Positions 7,843 through 17,697 of a stretch of 64,000 nt of DNA are shown one piece after another (the first letter of the stretch is position 1; every line of letters starts with the position of its first letter). The translations under genes were made by a program, and so were the position numbers. Under the pieces are notes generated by a model. The model was given only the letters and a program-made list of their open reading frames with translations, had not been told where the DNA came from and searched no databases. Origin of the DNA: Croceibacterium salegens (lineage in GTDB: Bacteria > Pseudomonadota > Alphaproteobacteria > Sphingomonadales > Sphingomonadaceae); the NCBI RefSeq assembly GCF_009827435.1, contig NZ_WTYM01000046.1, positions 1 through 64,000 of the forward strand, in the 5' to 3' direction.

Positions 7843-8205
7843 ATGAGCATTTTCGGAAAGATCAAGAACGCCATCTTCGGCCACAAGGAGGAGGCGAAGC
7901 CGGCCACGACTTCGGCCATCCCGATGAACAAGCCGGCGCAGCTGCAACCGATCACCGAGGTCGACGTCGAGAAGAAGCTCGATTCCATGCCGGGCGCCGA
8001 CAAGCTCAACTGGCGGACCTCGATCGTCGACCTGATGAAGCTGATTGACGTCGATGCGAGTTACGAATCGCGCAAGGAACTGGCGGTGGAGATGGGCCGG
8101 AACGATTACTCCGGCAGCGTCGAGGACAACATCTGGCTGCACCGCCGCGTAATGCAGGACCTGGCCAAGAACGGTGGCAAGGTACCGGCCGAATACGTCG
8201 ACTAA
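7843..8205 (+). CDS. DUF3597 domain protein
   Basis: 120 aa. MSIFGKIKNAIFG at the start and the block VDVEKKLDSMPGADKLNWRTSIVDLMKLIDVDASYESRKELA followed by a shorter GRNDYSGSVEDNIWLHRRVMQDLAKNGG motif match DUF3597, small cytosolic proteins of unknown function with a LysM-like name in some annotations. AGGAGAG precedes the ATG. A stable perfect hairpin follows at 8224-8264. Confidence 0.85.
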   Translation: MSIFGKIKNAIFGHKEEAKPATTSAIPMNKPAQLQPITEVDVEKKLDSMPGADKLNWRTSIVDLMKLIDVDASYESRKELAVEMGRNDYSGSVEDNIWLHRRVMQDLAKNGGKVPAEYVD

Positions 8206-8223
8206 GCCGGGGTAATCCTCGCG

Positions 8224-8264
8224 CTTGGCAACCTTCCCGCGCTATGCGCGGGAAGGTTGCCAAG
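8224..8264. repeat. Perfect 41-bp palindrome (19-bp stem, TAT loop)
   Basis: The arms (left beginning CTTGGCAACC, right ending GGTTGCCAAG) pair without mismatch over 19 bp around a three-base loop. It lies 18 bp after the DUF3597 stop and may act as a transcription-blocking hairpin, but there is no T-run. It also contains the first ATG (8244) of the deacetylase remnant, starting in the loop. Confidence 0.75.
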
Positions 8265-9235
8265 GTCTACGTTACGGTAGACCCCGAGTACGAATTCGGG
8301 TTCGCCGCGCGCCACGGGACCGATGTGCCCGCGCGCTAGAAGAACTTTGCGCGCTCGATCCAGTGCCGCACGCCGGCGGGCGACGCAGGCATCTTCTACC
8401 AGATGGACGTGTTCGAGCGGTACGGATTGCGCGCGGTGTTCTTCGTCGATCCCATGCCGGCACTGGTCTGGGGTACCGGGGCGGTGGCGCAGGTGGTCGA
8501 ACCGATCCTGGTGCGCGGGCATGACGTGCAACTGCAAATGCACACCGAATGGCTCGCGCTCGCGGGAAGCGCCAATCCGCTCGGCGGCAAGACCGGACGC
8601 AACCTCAAGGACTTCACGCGCAGCGAGCAGGAAGTCCTGCTCGACTATGCCCGCGAAGCGCTGATAGCGGCCGGCACCCCGCGCCCCGTGGCATTTCGCA
8701 CCGGCAATTACGGTGCCAACGACGACACACTGCGCGCCCTCACGCGGCTCGGCTTCGCTAATAGCTCGAACCACACACCGGGCATCGCCGGGTCGGACTG
8801 CGATATCGGCGTTGGCCCCGAAGACCGCCGCCCGATCCGCCGCCTTGGCGTCACCGAGATCCCCGTCGGCTGTATCCAGGTGCCCAGCGGGCTGCGCCAC
8901 GCGCAACTGACCGCGCTGTCGTACAGCGAACTGACCGGCGCGGTGAGCCACGCCCGCCAGCATGGCATCGACAGTTCACCATCGTCTCGCACAGCTTCGA
9001 GCTGATGTGCCGCGGACGCCGCCGCATCAACCGCATCGTGCGCCGCCGCTTCGAGCAGTTCTGCGCCGCGCTGGCGGACATGCCGGGCGTCGAGACGGCA
9101 ACCTATGCCGGGAATCGCGTCGTGGCCCGCAAGGCCGCACAGCAACCCCGGCAGGTCTTGCCGTCGAACCCGGTCAGGAGCGGAGCGCGCGTCGTCGAGC
9201 AGGCTGTCGCCAACGCGCTCTACGGCTCGGGCTGA
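8244..9235 (+). pseudogene. Polysaccharide deacetylase family protein, broken
   Basis: Family sequence is spread over two frames. Frame one reads KVAKVYVTVDPEYEFGFAARHG, meets TAG at 8337-8339, then continues in frame with KNFARSIQCRTPAGDAGIFY, GLRAVFFVDPMPALVW, VRGHDVQLQMHTEW and PVAFRTGNYGANDDT, the NodB-type deacetylase signature blocks. Near 8969 a loss of one C shifts the frame; the C-terminal part continues as RQFTIVSHSFELMCRGRR to TGA 9233-9235. One nonsense codon plus one frameshift make a functional product unlikely. It would have been a carbohydrate esterase family 4-like enzyme. Confidence 0.82.
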
Positions 9236-10831
9236 TCAGCTCTCCGGCGCGACGCAGGTGAAGCTGCTGGCCAGCGACGTGTCGCCCTCCCCATCGTACT
9301 TCGCGTAGAGAGGATAGGCACAGAGCGGTCGCGACAGCGGATCGCGCGGCGGCGATGGCGGCGCACCGGGGAAGCCGGCGACAACGGTCGGCCTGGTCGC
9401 CTCGATCCGGTTCGGAGCAGCGCCGGTGGTCGCCCAGTCGTCGATCGTGCCGAGCGTGTCGAACTGGCTCGCGCCCTCGCCGCCCGAGCAGTGATCCATG
9501 CCCGGCACGATGAAGTAGCGCAGCTGGTCCTGCGCCTGCTGCAGCGGGATGTTGCGATAGAGCATGCTGTAGAACAGCAGCGAGTTCTTGGCCGGGATGA
9601 GCCCGTCGTTCCAGCCGTGGCTGAGCAGCAGCTTGCCCCCCCGCGCGAAGAAGGCATCGAGACCGTCGGGCGGCACGTCGAGGATGTCGCGGCCGTAGGT
9701 TATCCCGGCCTGGCGGTCGCGGGCATAGTCGAAGGTCTTCCAGTCCCAGCCCTTGTTGTCGCCGAACACGAGCATCGAATAGTAGGTCAGCGCGACCGGG
9801 AAGGGTGCCGGGCCCTGCGTCAGCGCGGCAAGCTGCATCTCGCTGCCGTAGGTGAAGCCGCCGAGCACGACGTTGCCGTTGGCGTCGCGGATGCCGTCAT
9901 AGATCGCCCGCATGGTGTCGACCTGCACCGGCGTCAGGCAGCTGTCGCTGTCCGCGCCGGTGCATTGCAGGGTTGCCGGTTCGAAGGTGCAGGCGGTCGG
10001 GCGGGAAATGATGCCGTCCTCGAGCCCGTCGAGCTTGTCGCACTGTTTGAGGACCGCCGAGTGGACCGTCGCCAGCTTGGCCGGGCTGAGCTTCGCGCCG
10101 GGCATGCGGTTGGGCTGGTACCCGACCCACATCGACTGGGTCATCAGTTCGGTCATCGGGTTGGCCGGGGCCATCGCGGAAATGGCGTCGAAGTCGGCCG
10201 GGAAGCGATAGGCTTCCATCAGCCCCTGGCGCCCGCCGGTCGAGCAGGAATCCCAGTACGACAGTTTTGGGCCCGAGCCATAGAGGGCGTTCACCGCCGC
10301 CTTGCCGGTGACGACCGCCTCATGCACCGCGCGGTAGCCGAAATCGACGAGCTTTTCGGGATGACCGACCGCCCAGTCGGCGGAAATGCCGCTGCCGGTG
10401 TGGCCGGTGTCGGTCGCAGCGACGGCATAGCCGCGGCCGAGCGGACCGCCCATCTGGAAGTAGCTGATCGATCCGGCCCAGACGCCGTTGCCGATGGTGA
10501 CGAACTTGCCGTTCCAGCCGCTTGCGGGCAGCCAGACCTCGACCTTGATGTCGCTGTCCGGCGTCGGCGTCATCGTCGCCTGAACGCGGCAGAACGCGGG
10601 CAGGTTGGCGAAACCCGAGGCCTGCACTCCGGGGGCCGGCCCGCCCGCGGCCTGGGGAAGGGAAAACTTGCCCGCCTCGACCAGCGTGGCGGAGGTGACC
10701 TTGCCGTCGGTCAGCTTGAGGCTGGCTAGGTCGTCGCAGTCGGCCGCCGCGGCGGGCGCCGCCAATGCCATGGCCAGCGCCGCCGACGCCACTCCCCCTG
10801 CCCGCAACGCGAGCCTGCCGAACTTGCCCAT
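9236..10831 (-). CDS. Tannase/feruloyl esterase family hydrolase
   Basis: 531 aa, exported: signal peptide MGKFGRLALRAGGVASAALA...APAAAADCDD. The tannase-fold motifs are visible: WNGKFVTIGNGVWAG, VAATDTGHTG, the nucleophile in DSCSTGGRQGLMEAY (C-S-x-G-G), the acid in SHGWNDGLIPAKNS and the His in FIVPGMDHCSGGEGA. Paired cysteines (CDD...FCRV, CSTGG...DHCSG) fit the conserved disulfide near the triad. It would cleave aromatic esters in the periplasm or outside. The stop abuts the deacetylase remnant's stop (TGATCA). Confidence 0.88.
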   Translation of the reverse strand: MGKFGRLALRAGGVASAALAMALAAPAAAADCDDLASLKLTDGKVTSATLVEAGKFSLPQAAGGPAPGVQASGFANLPAFCRVQATMTPTPDSDIKVEVWLPASGWNGKFVTIGNGVWAGSISYFQMGGPLGRGYAVAATDTGHTGSGISADWAVGHPEKLVDFGYRAVHEAVVTGKAAVNALYGSGPKLSYWDSCSTGGRQGLMEAYRFPADFDAISAMAPANPMTELMTQSMWVGYQPNRMPGAKLSPAKLATVHSAVLKQCDKLDGLEDGIISRPTACTFEPATLQCTGADSDSCLTPVQVDTMRAIYDGIRDANGNVVLGGFTYGSEMQLAALTQGPAPFPVALTYYSMLVFGDNKGWDWKTFDYARDRQAGITYGRDILDVPPDGLDAFFARGGKLLLSHGWNDGLIPAKNSLLFYSMLYRNIPLQQAQDQLRYFIVPGMDHCSGGEGASQFDTLGTIDDWATTGAAPNRIEATRPTVVAGFPGAPPSPPRDPLSRPLCAYPLYAKYDGEGDTSLASSFTCVAPES

Positions 10832-10865
10832 TTCCCTGTTCCCCTCGTTGCTTGTTTTCGTTTGC

Positions 10866-11177
10866 TCAGGACTTGCCGAACAGCCTTTCGGCAATGTCGT
10901 CGAACGGATTGCCGTCATGGTCGGCGTCGAGCATCTGCGCGAACTCGGCCAGCGAGCCTTCGCCGCCGATGTGCCCGACGATCTGGTTGAGCACGCCCGC
11001 ATCGAGTCCGGTCTTGGCCGCAGCCGCCGTCACGGTATCCTCGGGCTTATGGTGCGCCTCGACCAGCGCGGCGATGGCCTTTTCGGCTTCGCGCGGATTG
11101 ATGCCGATCTTGTCGGCCATGTTCTTCAAGGTGGGATGATCGTGGGCGAAGCCCAGAACCTGGTCGAAAAGACTCAT
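10866..11177 (-). CDS. DUF937/YidB-like small protein
   Basis: 103 aa. MSLFDQVLGFAHDHP at the start, helical middle, and a C-terminal DADHDGNPFDDIAERLFG calcium-loop-like segment as in DUF937/YidB proteins. AGGAGA lies 9 bases upstream of the ATG at 11177. Function unknown; the Asp-rich loop might bind Ca2+, an inference only. Confidence 0.65.
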   Translation of the reverse strand: MSLFDQVLGFAHDHPTLKNMADKIGINPREAEKAIAALVEAHHKPEDTVTAAAAKTGLDAGVLNQIVGHIGGEGSLAEFAQMLDADHDGNPFDDIAERLFGKS

Positions 11178-11235
11178 CGCGCATTCTCCTGAACTTCCCG
11201 TCCTGGCGAACATATTGAACCGAATGCGGGCAAAG

Positions 11236-11265
11236 AAAAACCCCTCCCGCCGGGGCGGAAGGGGT
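11236..11265 (-). terminator. Rho-independent terminator of pckA
   Basis: On the minus strand an ACCCCTTCCGCC/CGGGAGGGGT hairpin is followed by TTTTTCTTTG, 32 bp after the pckA stop. The plus strand also has a partial T-tract (TCTTTCTT), so it may work in both directions. Confidence 0.75.
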
Positions 11266-11296
11266 CTTTCTTGTAAGATTTTGTCGCCGCGAGGGC

Positions 11297-12964
<1,668 letters not shown>

Positions 12965-12978
12965 AGTGGCGAAGATAT

Positions 12979-12998
12979 GTTGCGTCAATTTGTGCAAC
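12979..12998. promoter_or_regulatory. Inverted repeat in pckA-chvI divergent promoter
   Basis: GTTGC and GCAAC are separated by 10 bases (GTCAATTTGT), inside the 154-bp region between the divergent pckA and chvI starts. It could be an operator for either gene; I cannot name the regulator. Confidence 0.3.
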
Positions 12999-13118
12999 CA
13001 TACTCTGTATTGGCAGTCAAAATTGTGAACGTTCGCATATCGAAAGAGTACCGATTTGAGGCACGATTGTTGTGTCTCGCAGCGCAAGCAGTTAGGCCGT
13101 TGCCCACAAGGATTAGCG

Positions 13119-13883
13119 ATGACCCAGACTGGTGATGCTGCATATGAGGACGTCGCCCGGGCGGCCGAGCCGCGCCGCACGATCGCGCTGGTCGACGACG
13201 ACCGCAATATCCTCACCACCCTGTCGATCGCCCTGCAGGCCGAAGGCTACGCCACGCGGGTCTATTCGGATGGCGAGGCGGCGCTCAAGGCGCTGTCCGA
13301 GAACCGCCCCGACCTTGCCGTGTTCGACATCAAGATGCCGCGCATGGACGGGATGGAATTGCTGCGGCGCCTGCGCGAGACGAGCGACCTGCCGGTGATC
13401 TTCCTGACCAGCAAGGACGAGGAGCAGGACGAGGCAGCCGGGCTCGCGCTCGGCGCCGACGACTACATCACCAAGCCGTTCAGCCAACGCCTGCTGCTGG
13501 CGCGCATCCGCGCCATCCTGCGGCGCGCCGCGCCGCTCGTCGCCGGTGCGCCGGGAGAGCCGGGCATCGCTCCCGACGGGCCGGTGATCGAGCGCGGCCG
13601 GCTCGAAATGGACCCGGCGCGCCACCGTGTGCGGTGGGACGGCCAGCCGGTTTCGCTCACGGTGACCGAGTTCCTGATCCTCGAGGCGCTCGCCTCGCGC
13701 CCGGGCGTCATCAAGAGCCGCAACCAGCTGATGGATGCCGCCTACCCCGACGACGTGTTCGTAGACGACCGCACGGTCGACAGCCACATCAAGCGCCTGC
13801 GCCGTAAGTTCCGCGCCGCCGATCCCGAGTTCTCGGCAATCGAGACGCTTTACGGTGCGGGCTACAGCTACTCCGATGGCTGA
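13119..13883 (+). CDS. chvI: Response regulator ChvI, OmpR type
   Basis: 254 aa. Receiver domain with the acidic pocket LVDDD, phospho-acceptor Asp70 in LAVFDIKMP, Thr/Ser in FLTSKD and Lys in DYITKPF; C-terminal winged helix ([44 protein letters not shown]). Start at 13119 ([12 protein letters not shown]) behind an AAGGATT site. ChvI is the output of the alphaproteobacterial ChvG-ChvI envelope/acid-stress system; the following sensor kinase is 6 bp downstream. Context with hprK and pckA supports the assignment. Confidence 0.92.
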   Translation: MTQTGDAAYEDVARAAEPRRTIALVDDDRNILTTLSIALQAEGYATRVYSDGEAALKALSENRPDLAVFDIKMPRMDGMELLRRLRETSDLPVIFLTSKDEEQDEAAGLALGADDYITKPFSQRLLLARIRAILRRAAPLVAGAPGEPGIAPDGPVIERGRLEMDPARHRVRWDGQPVSLTVTEFLILEALASRPGVIKSRNQLMDAAYPDDVFVDDRTVDSHIKRLRRKFRAADPEFSAIETLYGAGYSYSDG

Positions 13884-13889
13884 CCTGCC

Positions 13890-15458
13890 ATGACCGACGA
13901 AGGGTGGAACGCGCGGCACGAGGTCAAGGCGCGCGACCCGCTGAGCAGCTCCCGGCTGGTCTCGCTGACCTGGCGTATTCTGGCAGTGAATATCGTCCCG
14001 CTACTGATGTTCGGGCTCGGCGTGTTCTACCTCGACTCCTACCGTAAGGTGCTGCTCGACGAACGCTACAAGCTCGCCCGGATCGAAGCGCAGATCACCG
14101 CCGAAGCACTCGCCGGGGCGAGCCGCGAGCGGCAGGAAGCGGTGCTCAAGCAGATCGGCAAGGAACAGAAGCTGCGCCTGCGGATGTTCGATGCCGAGGG
14201 GCACCTTTGGGCCGACAGCTTCCAGCTCGACAAACCGGCCTTCCAGTTCGACAAGGTCGGTGACGAGAACGCCTCGGAAAACTTCGCCCGCTGGCTCGAC
14301 CGCGCGGTCGACACCATCGTCGGCGCCGACCCGATTCCCGACTACATCGAGCCCGAGGACACCGATGCCGACGCCTGGCCCGAGCTGGCCCGCGCGCGCA
14401 AGGAAGGCCTGACCCAGATCCAGCTGCGCGATGCGCCCGACGGCACACCGGTGATCAACGCCGCCGCGCCGGTCGGCCTGGTCGGCGCGACCTTGCTGAC
14501 GACGCGCAACGCGGTCGACATCACCGAGAAGGTGCGTGCGGCGCGGACCACGCTGGGCTCGGCCATCGGCCTCGCCTTGCTCGCCTCGATCATGCTCTCG
14601 CTCTACATGTCGCGCACCATCGTCCTGCCGCTGCGCACGCTCGCCCGCGCCGCGATCCGCGTGCGCCAGGGCCGCGAGCGCCACGTCGAAGTGCCGCGTC
14701 TCCCCGAACGGCGCGACGAGATCGGGCTGCTGGCCCGCGCGGTCGCTGAAATGACCGACGGGCTGCGCCACCGCATCGACGCGGTCGAGGCCTTCGCCGC
14801 CGACGTCGCCCATGAGATCAAGAACCCCCTTGCGAGCCTGCGCAGCGCGATCGACTCGCTGCCCAAGGTCGAGGACAAGGCCCTGCGCGCGCAGCTGACC
14901 GAGGTAGCGGCGCACGATGTCCGGCGCATCGACCGGCTGGTAAGCGAGATTTCCGAAGCGAGCCGCATCGATGCCGAACTGAGCCGCGCGGTCTTCGAAC
15001 CGATCGACATGGCGCGGCTGGTCGGCAACGTCATCACCCGGCGCGAAGCGCGCGGCGAGAACGACGGCGTCAGGGTTTCGCTCGAATACGAAGGCGGGTC
15101 GACCCTTGTCATGGGCGTGCCGATCCGGCTCGAGCGAGTGATCGAGAACCTGCTCGACAACGCCGTGTCGTTTTCCCCGCCGAACGGCGAAATCGTTGCG
15201 ACGATCGGCAACCGTGCCGGCCGGGTCGACGTTTCGATCTGTGACGAGGGGCCCGGCGTGCCCGAGGAATCGCGCGAGAAGATCTTCGCCCGCTTCCACT
15301 CGTTGCGGCCCGAGGCGGAGGACTTCGGCGATCACAGCGGCCTCGGCCTCGCCATCGGCCGGGCCATCGCCGAAGCTCTCGATGGTACACTGACGGTCAG
15401 CTCGCGGGCCGACGAGGCAGCGGGCGCCTGTTTCGTACTGTCACTGCCGGCGGCGTGA
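13890..15458 (+). CDS. chvG: Sensor histidine kinase ChvG
   Basis: 522 aa membrane kinase. First membrane helix about 27-48 (ILAVNIVPLLMFGLGVFYL), a periplasmic sensor domain of about 190 aa, second helix about 230-250 (LGSAIGLALLASIMLSLYMS), HAMP, then dimerisation box AFAADVAHEIKNPLASLRSA with the phospho-His, and ATP-binding N (ENLLDNAVSFSP), G1 (ICDEGPGVPEE), F and G2 (GLGLAIGRAI) boxes. The stop overlaps the hprK start (GTGA), so kinase sensing and PTS kinase are made from one mRNA. Confidence 0.92.
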   Translation: MTDEGWNARHEVKARDPLSSSRLVSLTWRILAVNIVPLLMFGLGVFYLDSYRKVLLDERYKLARIEAQITAEALAGASRERQEAVLKQIGKEQKLRLRMFDAEGHLWADSFQLDKPAFQFDKVGDENASENFARWLDRAVDTIVGADPIPDYIEPEDTDADAWPELARARKEGLTQIQLRDAPDGTPVINAAAPVGLVGATLLTTRNAVDITEKVRAARTTLGSAIGLALLASIMLSLYMSRTIVLPLRTLARAAIRVRQGRERHVEVPRLPERRDEIGLLARAVAEMTDGLRHRIDAVEAFAADVAHEIKNPLASLRSAIDSLPKVEDKALRAQLTEVAAHDVRRIDRLVSEISEASRIDAELSRAVFEPIDMARLVGNVITRREARGENDGVRVSLEYEGGSTLVMGVPIRLERVIENLLDNAVSFSPPNGEIVATIGNRAGRVDVSICDEGPGVPEESREKIFARFHSLRPEAEDFGDHSGLGLAIGRAIAEALDGTLTVSSRADEAAGACFVLSLPAA

Positions 15459-15874
15459 GCGACTTGCTCGCCAATATTACCTGCGTCGCCATTGATGGCC
15501 GCGCGGTGCTCATCTCTGGGCCACCCGGCAGTGGCAAATCGAGTCTGGCGCTGGCGCTGATTGACCGCGGTGCCGTGCTGGTGGGCGACGACGGAGCTCT
15601 TTTCGAAAATCGCGAGGGCCGCTGCTGGGCTTGTCCACCTCCAAACATCGCCGGCAAGCTGGAAATCCGCAACGTTGGACTGGTCGACCTGCCTGTCGCG
15701 GAAGCCCCCCTCGCCCTTGCCGTGCGGCTCGATCCGGCAGCGCCGCGCTTCGTCGAAACGGCAACACCTGCGCACTTCGCGGGACACGCCGTGCCGGAGA
15801 TCGCGCTCTTCCCCGACACACCGGCCCTGCCGCTGAGGGTCGAATGGGCGCTGCGGCAACATGGCGCGCGATAA
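15455..15874 (+). CDS. hprK: HPr kinase, short alphaproteobacterial form
   Basis: 139 aa, only the C-terminal catalytic domain of HprK/P; the N-terminal domain found in Firmicutes (about 310 aa proteins) is absent, as is normal in alphaproteobacteria. Walker A is GPPGSGKS (residues 22-29) and GAVLVGDDG follows. It would phosphorylate HPr (NPr) made from 17329. GTG start at 15455 overlaps the chvG stop. Confidence 0.88.
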   Translation: MSDLLANITCVAIDGRAVLISGPPGSGKSSLALALIDRGAVLVGDDGALFENREGRCWACPPPNIAGKLEIRNVGLVDLPVAEAPLALAVRLDPAAPRFVETATPAHFAGHAVPEIALFPDTPALPLRVEWALRQHGAR

Positions 15875-15916
15875 GTGGCTTCACATGGGCGGAGCGAAGG
15901 CGCAGAATTAAGGGCG

Positions 15917-16843
15917 ATGGCCGACACTGCGCCGAGCGAGGACAGACAACGAATCCTGCTAGTTACCGGCATGCTCGGTGCCGGCAAGACCACGGTCCTG
16001 CGCGAGCTCGAGAATCTCGGGTGGGAGGCTCTCGACAACTTCCCGATCCGCCTGTTGCGCCGCCTCATCGGCAAGGAGGGTGAGCGACATGAACAGGAAG
16101 CTCCGCCGCTTGCGATCGGTTTCGACGGGCGCACCCGCGGCTTCAAGCCCGACGAAATTATCGCGCGGGTGAAGCAACTCAGCGCCCGGCCCGATCTCGT
16201 CATCTCGACGCTGTTCCTCGACTGTACGACCGTCGAGCTCGAGCGGCGTTTCGACGAGACGCGCCGCCGGCACCACATGGCGCAGGATTCCCCTCTGACG
16301 GAGGGCATTGCAGCTGAGCGCGAACTGCTCGCCCCACTGCGCCACTGGGCCGATGTCCTGATCGATACGACCCGGTATTCGACCAACGAGCTCAAGCAGG
16401 TCGTCCGCGATCGGTTTGGGGCCGAATCGCCCGGATCGCTGACCGTCACGGTGGCCAGCTTCGGGTTCGCCCGCGGCGTGCCTCCGGCCGCCGACCTGGT
16501 GTTCGACATGCGCTTCCTCGACAACCCGCACTGGGTTCCCGAACTGCGCGAGCAGACCGGGCTCGATCCTGCCGTCGGCCAACACATCGAGCGCGACCCG
16601 TCCTTTGCCCCGGCGTTCGAACGGATCGCCGACCTCGTGACCTTCCTGCTGCCGCGCTACGATGCGCAGGGTAAGACCTACGTCACTGTAGCGATCGGCT
16701 GTACCGGAGGGAGACACCGTTCGGTCTACACCGCCGAGAAGCTCGCAGGGGTCTTGCGCGGGGCGGGATTCACGCCCACCGTCCTGCATCGCAATCTCGG
16801 GTCGCGCGCAGCCGAGATGATAGAAGGGGTGCAACAATCGTGA
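15917..16843 (+). CDS. rapZ: RapZ-family nucleotide-binding protein
   Basis: 308 aa. Walker A GMLGAGKT (18-25), the LDNFPIRLL block, an FLDC...LERRFDETRRRHH segment, and the C-terminal signature VTVAIGCTGGRHRSVYTAEKL, all typical of RapZ/YvcJ. In enterobacteria RapZ is an RNA-binding adaptor sensing glucosamine-6-phosphate; in alphaproteobacteria its role in the hprK-PTS cluster is less clear. ATG at 15917 is preferred because AAGGG lies just upstream; an in-frame GTG at 15875 would add 14 residues. Confidence 0.9.
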   Translation: MADTAPSEDRQRILLVTGMLGAGKTTVLRELENLGWEALDNFPIRLLRRLIGKEGERHEQEAPPLAIGFDGRTRGFKPDEIIARVKQLSARPDLVISTLFLDCTTVELERRFDETRRRHHMAQDSPLTEGIAAERELLAPLRHWADVLIDTTRYSTNELKQVVRDRFGAESPGSLTVTVASFGFARGVPPAADLVFDMRFLDNPHWVPELREQTGLDPAVGQHIERDPSFAPAFERIADLVTFLLPRYDAQGKTYVTVAIGCTGGRHRSVYTAEKLAGVLRGAGFTPTVLHRNLGSRAAEMIEGVQQS

Positions 16844-16919
16844 AAACCGGACTATGCCCCCGCCCTTGCCGCGCGACTCGCGCGGTTCGGGTTCAAGAGA
16901 TAAAGAGTTATCCAGTCGC

Positions 16920-17324
16920 ATGATCGGCATGATTTTGGTCACCCACGGCCGACTGGCTGAGGAATTCGTCCACGCAATGGAGCATGTCGTCGGTGAACAA
17001 CGCGACGTCGCAACCATTTGCATCGGCCCCAACGATGACATGGAAGCGCGCCGCCGCGAGATCGCCAATGCGATCAAGCGCGTCGACAGCGGTTCGGGCG
17101 CGGTCATCCTCACCGACCTGTTCGGCGGCACCCCGTCGAACCTCGCCATCTCGCTGCTCGAGGCCGGAAAGACCGAAGTCATCGCCGGTATCAACCTGCC
17201 GATGCTGATCCGCCTTGCCGGCGCCCGCAAGGACCTCGACCTGGCGGCCGCCGTGGCCGCCGCGCGCGAAGCCGGGCGCAACTACATCACCGTCGCCTCG
17301 GAATTCCTCGGCCAGGACGCCTGA
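16920..17324 (+). CDS. manX: PTS EIIA component, mannose family
   Basis: 134 aa. Starts MIGMILVTHGRLAEEF; His9 in VTHG is the phosphorylation site. LTDLFGGTPSNLA and INLPMLIRL are family motifs. No EIIB/EIIC sugar-permease genes adjoin, so it is a regulatory phospho-acceptor from HPr, as in the alphaproteobacterial nitrogen-type PTS. The ATG at 16920 is chosen by homology; an extended frame upstream overlaps a non-conserved region. Confidence 0.9.
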   Translation: MIGMILVTHGRLAEEFVHAMEHVVGEQRDVATICIGPNDDMEARRREIANAIKRVDSGSGAVILTDLFGGTPSNLAISLLEAGKTEVIAGINLPMLIRLAGARKDLDLAAAVAAAREAGRNYITVASEFLGQDA

Positions 17325-17328
17325 TCGC

Positions 17329-17604
17329 ATGGCGGACGCGCGCCAGTCGGTGGAAATCGTCAACAAGCGCGGCCTGCACGCGCGCGCCAGCGCCAAGTTC
17401 GTTGCCGCGGTCGCGATGATGGACGGCTGCACGGTCACCGTCGTCAAGGACGGCAACAGCGCGCTTGGTAGCTCGATCCTCGGCCTGATGATGCTCGGCG
17501 CGGCCAAGGGCGATACCATTGAGATTTCCGTCGAAGGCGCCGAAGCCGAAGCTCGCCTGGGCGAACTGGTGTCCATGATCTCCAACAAGTTCGGCGAAGA
17601 GTAG
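17329..17604 (+). CDS. ptsH: HPr-like phosphocarrier protein (NPr)
   Basis: 91 aa. Active-site His17 in NKRGLHARASAKF; the regulatory-serine region reads SALGSSILGLMMLGAAKG, so an HprK target serine is present. Starts 4 bp after the manX stop and ends the chvI-chvG-hprK-rapZ-manX-ptsH unit. The EI partner (ptsP) is not in the window. Confidence 0.92.
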   Translation: MADARQSVEIVNKRGLHARASAKFVAAVAMMDGCTVTVVKDGNSALGSSILGLMMLGAAKGDTIEISVEGAEAEARLGELVSMISNKFGEE

Positions 17605-17618
17605 GCTGCGTCTTTCCC

Positions 17619-17683
17619 CGTTCGTGTCGAGCGAAGTCGAGACACGGCACGCGGGAGCATCTCGACTTCGCTCGGCACGAACG
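17619..17683. repeat. Intergenic inverted repeat (REP-like)
   Basis: Two 24-base arms (17619-17642 and 17660-17683) pair with one mismatch around a 17-base loop. They contain the GTCGAGCGAAGTCGAGA motif seen in short palindromes of many sphingomonads. Located between ptsH and the RNA methyltransferase; it may stabilise or end the upstream transcript. Confidence 0.6.
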
Positions 17684-17697
17684 GCTAGGGGTGAAGC

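Noticed and set aside
8403-9005. Intact polysaccharide deacetylase gene starting at 8403
   Set aside because: The family N-terminus is encoded upstream in the same frame before a TAG, and the C-terminus is in another frame, so this is a fragment.
9491-10729. Plus-strand frame of 412 codons opposite the tannase-type esterase
   Set aside because: The minus-strand gene has a signal peptide and complete catalytic motifs; the plus frame shows no motif and a biased Gly/Arg/Val composition.
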